From Rhizophlyctis rosea (taxonomy: Eukaryota > Chytridiomycota > Chytridiomycetes > Rhizophlyctidales > Rhizophlyctidaceae): a stretch of DNA of 15,280 bases. Location: assembly GCA_027596075.1 (NCBI GenBank), contig JADGJC010000597.1, forward strand, positions 1-15,280, written 5' to 3'. Both the position numbers and the translations under genes were made by a program. Positions 8,236 through 15,280 of this stretch are shown here, one piece after another. The notes beneath the pieces were generated by a model, which ran no database searches, was not told where the DNA came from, and worked only from the letters and a program-made list of their open reading frames with translations. How positions within the stretch are numbered: the first letter of the stretch is position 1; every line of letters starts with the position of its first letter.

Positions 8236-11200
8236 ATGATGATGAGACAGGACACCTTTCTGCGGCTGGCCGCGATTGCTATCGTTGCTGGCTATGTTCC
8301 GATTGTGTCTGCTCAGGGAACGTGGGCTGTCGTTGGTGGGTAGTGTGGGTTTTGAATGAATTCAATTACCCATGATGCCTTTGAAGCAACTGTATGTTGG
8401 CGGAGGGATGGATTTGGTGATGTCTTCGCAGTGATCATATGTGATAACATCCGTTGAAGGGGTTGAGTTTCCCGGAGCAGTGAAGGAGAAAGTGAGGGAC
8501 GCGTATCGCATGGCCGTGTTCCCGGCGCAATGCTAGGTCAAATTCAGGTGATCGCACGCTATTGCGATTCGCATACCCCAAGATTTGCCCATTCGATGCT
8601 GGCACTTCATCCATAAGCAATCAAGACCGTCTGTCACTGCCCGACAGGCAGAACCCATACGAAATTCCCTCCACAGATCCCCCCCAGTCCCTCACACAAT
8701 CGCCCAACCACCACAGGAAACGCCAGCGTAACATGCATCCACACCGCATACGCCCCGAACGGACATCTAGTATGCATGGAACGTCCCCACGTCTATCCGT
8801 ACCCATGGAATCCCAACGCCAACACCGGTGGAACGATTTACGAATTATCCGACACCACCTTAGCAGTCGGCGCAGCAATGACAGCAGGCACGAGTGTCAA
8901 CACCGTCCCCGGCACGACGTTCTGTGCCGGTCATGCGATGGGACCTAATGGGGAGTGGTTTGTTGCTGGTGGGGATCAGCCGTATGTTGTTGGGAAGAAT
9001 ACTGAGGGGAGGAATGGGCTGTGAGTGTTTTGTTGATTCCGTTTTGCTTTACGGGATGGATTGGTGATTCGTGAGTGGTGAGGTTTGGGGGTGTGCTTCG
9101 ATGAGTTGAAGTGCATCGCTTTCATTCGGGCCATAACCCTTTCTCCCATTCAACATCATAGCCGAGCATACACTCCCTGCGCCGCCGGTTCGCCAGCTAC
9201 ATGTGTAGGCACATGGCAAGTCTACACCCCCATGAGTTCCTTCCGGTGGTACCCGACCGTCACGACCTTGTATGACGGGAGCTTCATCATCGTTGGGGGT
9301 TCTTTCTCCAATTGTAAGTGGGACATGCCTCAACCCTCGTTTGGAGTTAGTCTTCTGATTGAATCGTCCCGGTGCGTGTTGCAGTGGCCGACCAGTTGGA
9401 TCAGAACAACCCTACCTACGAGTACTACCCTCCCAAGACCACGGGGACATGGCCGAGACAGCTGCAGCTTCTGAAGGATGCTTGTAAGTGGCGAGGCTTT
9501 TTCCGATTTCTGTTCAGATTGTGTCAACTTTCGTGCAATCCCCTCACTCTGTTTGTGTCATTTCTTATTTCGTATCCCATCACGTTGAACCCCAAAAGTC
9601 CCAGCAATGTTGTACCCACTTGTGTACCAACTCCCATCCGGCAAAATCTTCATGTTCGCCAACATCTTTGCAATCTTGTTAGACCCCGTAACGGAGGAAA
9701 TCACCAACGTAAGTTCCTTTCCCATCGACTTCCTCATTCCCATTCATCCAAATCACTCCCACCCCCACAGCTCCCCTCCATCCCCAACGCTCTCTTCGAC
9801 CACGGTCCATGGTCGTACCCCTTCACCGCCACAGGTGTAGTGCTCCCTCTCTCCCCAGCAAACAACTACACAGCCACAGTCCAAATTTGCGGTGGACCGA
9901 GGGAGAATCAACTTGATGCAGCGGGGTTGCCGTATGCCTCCCCCATCTGTGTGCAGATCAAGCCGGAAGACCCGCAGGGAGCCACGTGGGTGAGAGTTGA
10001 TGATATGGTGAGTGCAACGCTGCGTTAGATAACGTCTTGTCGATGTTCAGTACGGAGATCTCATTGATTGGGCTAATGGACCTTTGATTGACAGCCCCAC
10101 GCCCGCGTCATGCCAGACGTCGTTCTCCTCCCCAACGGTGCCCTCCTTTACACCAACGGCGGAGGCGTCGGTCTCGCAGGAGGTGACGCAGGCACAGGAC
10201 GTGCCTACAACCCCCTCTTCCAATGTGACATCTTCTACCCTACCCGTGCAGCCGGTCAACAATGGGACGCCAACCAAGGTCTAAGTGTCGTTCCTCGCCT
10301 CTACCACTCCGGTGCACTTTTGCAAAAGGACGGAAGAGTAGCTACCTCCGGCTCAGACCAACAAAATTACGTCGACAAGTGGGGTCCGACCGGAACGGGA
10401 CCCAGGAATATGAACTGCTGGCCAGATGGAACGGTTGTTTGCACAGACCCCTTCGAATACCGTTTCGAAGTCTACACCCCACCCTACCTCCTCACGGGTG
10501 CTACGCGTCCTACCATCTCGGCTGGACCTGCTACGGTCGCTCATGGTGGTCTGTTTACTATCACTACGTCGGCTACGTCGGGCATCGCAAAGGTAGTTCT
10601 GATCCGCTACGCTTCAACCACACATTCCACCAACACCGACCAACGCTACATCGAACTCGTCATCCGCGCCAAACGCACCACGGAAATCGATCTGACGGCC
10701 CCACCTACTGGTGCTGTGGCGCCTCCCGGGTTTTGGATGATGTTTGCGGTTACGGCTGCTGGCGTGCCGAGTGTTGCGCGGGACATAAAGATCACAGTGT
10801 CCGCCACCAGCACACCCGCGAAGACGTGTACTGGGTTGGTGGTGGATAACTTTGTTGGTGGAGCCGCTAATAACTTGGTATGACGCTTTTCTTTTGCGTT
10901 GATGTGGTTGTGTCGTGCTGACCATTGTGCTCCGCTAACAGGGAGGTGTCACTGGCGACGATGGAACATCTCAAGGCGCTGCCGTGATTACCAACGGAAG
11001 GTTAACATTCACGCCCAAAGCTGATTTGTCGACTTACTTCTACGAAAACCTTAATGCTGCTGCCACGTGTGTCAACATCGGTGCTTACAGATACGTCGTC
11101 TTATCTGTCCTAACTCCTGCTGCCAACGTAAGTGCATCATCACTCACTCACTGCACTCAAACAATGTCATCAACACCCATTCTCCTCCCCACCAGGCCGA

Positions 11201-13122
11201 ATTCAAAGTCGAGCTCGGCACAGGCTGCACCGGCGCACCGGTTCGCTTCGCCACACCTGCCATAACAATCCCAGCCGGCACCACGCAACTGTTAGCCATC
11301 GACTTACAATCACTCCTAACTCCCGCTCAGCGTGCTGCTGTGCGCGCAATTTCCTTCTCGGGTATCAAATCGGATGGGACGAGTGCGTGGAAGATTGGCG
11401 GGTTAAAGCTTGTTGATTCGTTGAATGGGTGTGGTGTGAGTGGTGCGAGGGTCATTGGAGGCACGACGCAGGGGCAGACATGTCAGGGGACATTGGTGGA
11501 TGATTTTACTGTGAAGGGCACAAACACGTTGGTAAGTCATGGTGGATTTGTGGGTGTCTATAGTTTTGGGAGCTCAGATGTAAACAATTTCTTACTTCCT
11601 CTTTAAATCGGAACAGAACCAAGCCGCATCAGACGACAACACCATGACAACCGCCTACACCGTAACCGCAAACGCCCTCCGCATAACCCCAAACACAAAC
11701 TCCTACTTCTACGAAAACCTCGGCTGCTACACTCCCCCCAACCCGGCCTACGCAGTCTTCTCCGTCTCGACCACCGCCACCAACGCATCCTTCAAACTCG
11801 AAATCCAAAGTGGGTGCACAGCCGTGACGGCGCGGACTCCCAGCACAGCCATCACCGGTCTATCCACAACAGCACCAAACCTGATTGCAGTGGATTTGCG
11901 AAGTTTCGTGCCTACGATGACAACGTTGAGAGCTCTAGTCTGGAACGGCTTTGTCACCACTACCGGCACGGTGTGGGAATTCAAAAACTTGCAGATTATG
12001 AGTGATTTGAACGCATGTGGGTTTGGGGCTGCAAGAATCGTCACAGCAGGGGGAACTTGCACAAGGAAGATCGTAGATCAGTTCGCGGCGGCGGGGACGA
12101 ATGCTTTGGTGAGATTTTGTTTTATGATGTATCCTGATAAAAGGATCCCGCTTCTGACACCACCGTTTGTCTACCCCAGGGAGCTGCTCGTAGTGATGAT
12201 GCGACCATGGTTTCCCTTGCTATCACGGCCAACCAACTTCGGGTAGTCCCACGTACTGACGGAACGTCGTACTTTTACGAGACGTTGAGTCCCACCGCTA
12301 ACACCTGTATCGACACAACTGCTACCCCTTACTTGGTGTTCACCATCCAAACTACCTACACTGCGGTAAGCTTTAGTGTGTACCACGTCCGAGCATTTCA
12401 CAAGATATAACGAAGACCCTTCCAATTCATAGGCATCATTCAGCATGTACCTCGAAACCGGCTGCGGAACCACCGCCGTCGTACGTACCCCCGTAACCGG
12501 TTTCACCGGCTTCTCTGGCACCGCCGGAGTCACATACGCAGTCCGCTTATCCTCCTACCTCACCGCCGCTCAAATCGCCCAATTGAAATCCGTGTCCTGG
12601 CGTCAATTCACGTCCGATGGAGCGACCCAATGGACTTTGACAAACGTGCAGCTTGTCAGTGACCTCTCTACTTGTGGATTTGGGACGGCTACTGTTCTGG
12701 GCGGAACGACTACTACTGCAAATGCTGCTTCTGCGCAATTTGCTGCACGTAAGTTTTGGATCTTATCCGCATGACTACTGACTGTGCCTGACTTAACATC
12801 GTTTGCTTGTTTTCGTTCTTTAGTTCGGGTTGCATCCGCATCAACCACGTCCACCACGTCCACCGCGCCCGCAGAGACGGGAGCTCAAGCCAAAGTGGTC
12901 GCAGCTGCTGCTCCCACAACCGACCGCAGCTCTATGGAGAACAACACACAGCTGCTCAAAAACGATGAGACGAAAGCTAAAAACACCTCAGTTGTCAGCA
13001 CAGCGAAGCTGTCGTTGTTCTCCGCTTCAGCGGCGTCCAAGCCCTCTGTCGCCGGCTGGGTAAACCTTGTTTGGGTTTCGACTTTGGCCGTTGCTGGGTG
13101 GTGGTTGGCTGTTTTCGACTAG
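8236..13122 (+). CDS. Secreted GPI-anchored glyoxal oxidase-type copper-radical oxidase with three C-terminal modules
   Basis: Thirteen exons: 8236-8335, 8717-9020, 9162-9313, 9385-9483, 9599-9708, 9771-10007, 10095-10877, 10942-11127, 11196-11531, 11617-12108, 12180-12365, 12433-12748, 12824-13122. The total of 3600 nt gives 1199 residues and TAG. Residues 1-26 are a signal peptide. The glyoxal oxidase/kelch core spans about 27-470 and the DUF1929 (galactose-oxidase C-terminal, early-set) domain about 470-572. Copper-site residues expected from glyoxal and galactose oxidases are all present: Cys103 (FCAGHAM) and Tyr165 (FRWYPT) for the Cys-Tyr cofactor, Tyr404-His405 (RLYHSG), and His511 (THSTNTDQ). 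The predicted reaction oxidises aldehydes or alcohols with O2, releasing H2O2 outside the cell. Three homologous modules follow (578-737, 753-905, 918-1077), then a Ser/Thr/Ala stalk and a hydrophobic tail (1177-1198) typical of GPI attachment. ATG triplets at 8236, 8239 and 8242 are in frame; the first is used. Exon 5 could instead start at 9605, dropping three residues. Substrate is unknown. Fungal relatives often have WSC modules at the N-terminus; none is seen here. Confidence 0.93.
8336..8716 (+). other. Long first intron of the oxidase gene (381 nt)
   Basis: The donor GTGGGT follows GTCGTTG and the acceptor CCACCACAG precedes GAAACGCC. Joining them gives GTWAVVG-NASVTCIHTAYAP, which matches the usual start of the mature oxidase (GTW..VG...V.CIHT). 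The intron sits just after the signal peptide and is more than twice as long as any other intron in this gene. A frame starting at 8562 is open through its 3' half, but it does not join the oxidase frame and is not called. Confidence 0.75.
10824..11435 (+). repeat. Oxidase C-terminal module 1 (coding repeat)
   Basis: Residues 578-737 of the oxidase, split by introns 10878-10941 and 11128-11195. Shared landmarks are an N-terminal Cys and V(V/D)D(N/D)F, then (G)DDGT, YFYENL (STYFYENLN), a Cys in a CVNIGAY context, EFKVELGTGC, LLAIDL and a closing LKLVDSLNGCG. The pattern suggests a secreted beta-sandwich, possibly carbohydrate-binding like CBM11/galactose-binding folds; that is inference. Confidence 0.8.
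11481..12024 (+). repeat. Oxidase C-terminal module 2 (coding repeat)
   Basis: Residues 753-905. It has LVDDF, SDDNTM, SYFYENLG, FKLEIQSGC, LIAVDL and LQIMSDLNACGFG, in the same order as modules 1 and 3. An intron (11532-11616) falls at the same place as in the other modules, after ...TNTL. The middle intron found in modules 1 and 3 is absent, and TATNASFK is read straight through. Confidence 0.8.
12061..12678 (+). repeat. Oxidase C-terminal module 3 (coding repeat)
   Basis: Residues 918-1077. Landmarks are CTRKIVDQF, SDDATM, SYFYETLS, CIDTTATPYLVF, SFSMYLETGC, YAVRLSSY and LQ/VQLVSDLSTCGFG. Its introns (12109-12179 and 12366-12432) match those of module 1 in place and phase. It is followed by the Ser/Thr/Ala-rich stalk. 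Confidence 0.8.
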
Positions 13123-13791
13123 ACTTACTGGTTAGAATAGGTGCTTAATAGTCCTTGTGCTTACTTAATGGGATGGGCTGTACTGGACCTTAGTATTTTG
13201 TATTAGTAATGTTGTATTGTGATCGCTTGCAAAGACTCAATTTACTGTACCATTTCCTCAGTGCCTTGAGATGTTGTGGGGGTCCCTATTGTCGACCCAT
13301 TTTGGAAGGCTTATGTGCATAAGTGATGTCTTAGTCTTAGATGTTCAACAGCGAAATGTCATCACTTTGGGAAACGTCGTAGAGTTGGTTGACGATACTT
13401 GTTTTGAGCCCCCATGGAGGATAGTGTGATCTCACGGGCCTTACCCATTTCCCTTGTGAGCTTGTGGCATGCTCCTCCTTCCGTGGTTGACGGACAGGTC
13501 GCCCCTTATCTATGCAAGTCGATATAGTGGCAAGCATGCACATCCCGCCGGGGGAAGAGAAGAGACTTGCTGCTCCACTTCATGAATTTCCCTTGACATT
13601 TGCGAAACTGTCAAGGAAATGCTTATCAATTGAATCCAATTATCACCAAGCTCCTCTCGATGGCGGCCCTCAGGATGTTCACTTTGAGACAGATGCAACC
13701 GAACTGCCGTCAATGAAGTGAGAGCAAGTGCGGATCCAAATTCTGAAGCGCCAACGTTTGTAAACAGGCGAGTGTGGGATTATACATCATT
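13123..13791. other. Convergent intergenic gap
   Basis: It lies between the stop codons of the oxidase (plus) and the module protein (minus), so it should hold both 3' ends. A 69-codon plus frame (13512-13721) and two short minus frames have no recognisable features and are not called. I found no canonical AATAAA signal. A small inverted repeat at 13591-13616 is listed separately. Confidence 0.6.
13591..13616. repeat. Inverted repeat, 8-bp stem with 10-nt loop
   Basis: CCTTGACA at 13591-13598 pairs perfectly with TGTCAAGG at 13609-13616 around TTTGCGAAAC. The flanks TTTC and GAAA extend the symmetry apart from one extra C. It could be a stem-loop in the 3' region of either converging gene, or a palindromic protein site. 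It is short enough to be chance. Confidence 0.45.
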
Positions 13792-15204
13792 TTAACACCT
13801 CACAAAAACAACATAATCAATACTATACGTCCCCGCCCCCGTAAAGCTATCAATCAAAAAACTCTTAACCCTCCCCAAATTCGTCGTACTAATCAACCCA
13901 GCCAGCGGAATCCTAACCGTCTGCACCCCTCCCGTAGTATTCACCTTCGTCATAGCCACCCCGCCCCTCTTGCCCGTGCAAGCACTCGTACTGAACCAAT
14001 CCAACCCAACCTGCACACTACCACCTGCTGGGCCGGATATGTCTAGTTGGAGGTGAGTGTACGTAGAGGCGTTCAAGCATGTTGGGAGGGCGATGTAGAA
14101 GTAACCTCCCGTTCCCGTCGGTGTGAGGGTAGTGAAGCGACCTGATGTGCCACGCGTAAGGGCCGTCCCGTCGGTGGAAGCGGTTGAACCAGCGTAGAAG
14201 GTGTTGGAAGATAGGAAGGTGAAGGTTGTTGGACAGGTTGGTGTTGTCGTAACCGTCGTCGTAACTGTCGACGTCGCCGCGGTCGTTGTCGCAGGAATTG
14301 TGGACGTCGTCGTTGTAGGAATAGATGAACACGAAGTGGTAGGCCCACCAGTAAGCTGAACATTATCAAAAACAATCTCCTTCCCCGAAGGGTTGACCCA
14401 CGAAACGAAACTAAACTGCTTTACGGCAGTCAACGTTGCTCCTTGTCCTCCCCAAGCACTGAGAGGAATTCTCGCCACCTTCGTCTCCGGGAACGTATTT
14501 GTGAAGGACACTGTTAGCGCAGTTGAATATCGCGTCCCCGCGCAAGTCTGCAGTTGAACCGTGAAGGAGGTTCCTTGTTGAGCAGTCAGCTGGACTTCAA
14601 AATAGGTGTAAGCCGAAATATCAAGACAGGCGGTATTTGTGACGGGATCGCGTAAATTCTCGTAGAAGTAGGAGCCGGATTTCGGAATCACCGCGATGTT
14701 TTCATTTCTAGCAGCGACGACCACTTTTAGCGCACGTTCGATATGACAAATTGCTAGCAACATACTCACGCAGTGTTGAGGTAATATTGCATCGTCTGGT
14801 CTTCACCAAACTCAGCACCGAGTGTATTGATATGGTTGAAGGTGCTCTGAAGACTCCAGTAGTCGTCGATTACCAGTGTTCCACAGGGCGGTTTGTACGG
14901 GTTCGTTCTGCACATCGGACAAAGGGTTGAGTTAAGAAATCAACACGGCTTTCCGCGGTACAAGCAAAACGCGAACTTACACAGGAACAGTCGGCGGGTA
15001 ACAAGTAGCATCATTGATTATTTCGCCTTGATCCGTGTTCACAGCACAGAGGTGAGAGACTTGCGGCACGTAATAGTTGAGACAGGTCGGGATGGTGTTC
15101 GGGCAAGCCGGGTATGTGATCCGGAAGTAGGACTGGGCAGAAGGTAGGTTGATGGTGACATTGTAACCTTGATAAGTCGAGCCGGGGTAGGTGAAGGAAG
15201 TGAC
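13792..15204 (-). CDS. Secreted protein with two oxidase-type modules (5' end missing or uncertain)
   Basis: Three exons are supported, join complement: 15204-14981, 14907-14770, 14707-13792, giving 425 residues and TAA. Introns are 14980-14908 (73 nt, GTAAGT) and 14769-14708 (62 nt, GTGAGT). Residues 1-82 are a segment with four cysteines that I do not recognise. Module A (about 83-248) opens with CGTLVIDDYW, has EDQTMQYY, SYFYENL (133-139), CLDISAYTYFEV, FTVQLQTC and FDNVQLTG, matching the oxidase modules. A Thr/Ser-rich, probably O-glycosylated linker follows (about 246-278), then a more diverged module B (279-425) with GGYFYIALPTCLNASTYTHL. There is no GPI-like tail. The exon-start acceptor before 15204 is good (CTAAC branch site, TCTCTCTAG), so more coding sequence lies upstream; its donor is unclear. 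The name and catalytic role, if any, depend on the missing N-terminus. A glycan-binding role is inference. Confidence 0.78.
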
Positions 15205-15280
15205 CTAGAGAGGATTGTGTTAGAGCAGCTGAACTACCTGAGATGATCCTGCTCCCGCTCCGCGCGCGGACACTGCTTCA
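15205..15280 (-). other. Intron and possible upstream exon of the module protein, cut by the window edge
   Basis: An acceptor and CTAAC branch site lie next to 15204. The nearest donor, CAG-GTAGTT at 15237, would make an intron of only 33 nt after a peptide ending SARGAGAGSSQ. Alternatively the donor is a weaker GTGTCC near 15272 or lies beyond the window. I cannot decide from this window. Confidence 0.4.

Noticed and set aside
8562..8948. 128-codon plus-strand frame containing DRQNPYEIP, first considered as oxidase exon 2
   Set aside because: Using it would require a frameshift in a C-run. Splicing 8335 to 8717 instead gives a continuous family-like sequence without any shift.
13512..13721. 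69-codon plus-strand frame between the two convergent genes
   Set aside because: It is short, has no motif, and lies in the expected 3' untranslated region of the opposing gene.

Overview
This window looks like nuclear DNA from a fungus. The genes are split by many short introns (43 to 141 nt, plus one of 381 nt) with GTRAGT-type donors and pyrimidine-CAG/TAG acceptors. The proteins are typical of fungi: a membrane family-2 glycosyltransferase and a GPI-anchored glyoxal-oxidase-type copper-radical oxidase. The repeated 'YFYENL' modules make me think of an early-diverging, chytrid-like fungus, but that placement is an impression and cannot be tested here. I see no tRNA, rRNA, CRISPR array or intact transposon.

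Layout. Positions 1-206 (minus) may be the 5' end of a gene that runs off the left edge. Positions 207-2880 hold no convincing gene. They do contain an 18-bp minisatellite (1036-1125), a diverged direct repeat (1281-1360 and 1463-1552) and a patch of short, mutually overlapping open frames (about 2055-2712). Positions 2881-6423 (minus) carry a seven-exon gene for a 1000-residue membrane glycosyltransferase with all the expected GT2 motifs. Positions 6424-8235 are a long divergent intergenic region. Positions 8236-13122 (plus) carry a 13-exon gene for a 1199-residue secreted oxidase: signal peptide, glyoxal/galactose oxidase core with all five copper-site residues, three tandem C-terminal modules, a Ser/Thr-rich stalk and a GPI-anchor signal. 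Positions 13123-13791 are a convergent intergenic gap. Positions 13792 to beyond 15204 (minus) are the 3' part of a gene whose product carries two more modules of the same kind, joined by a Thr-rich linker.

How they may work together (inference). The glycosyltransferase would make or export a polysaccharide at the plasma membrane. The oxidase would sit on the outer face or wall and produce hydrogen peroxide from aldehydes or alcohols. The module protein would be secreted and probably bind a glycan. All three suit a cell-surface or wall role, but nothing in the sequence shows that they are co-regulated. The most notable feature is the module family itself: three copies in the oxidase and two in its neighbour, with intron positions suggesting growth by exon duplication. 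Both gene models were assembled by joining exons so that reading frame and family motifs are kept; the summed exon lengths (3003 and 3600 nt) are exact multiples of three.
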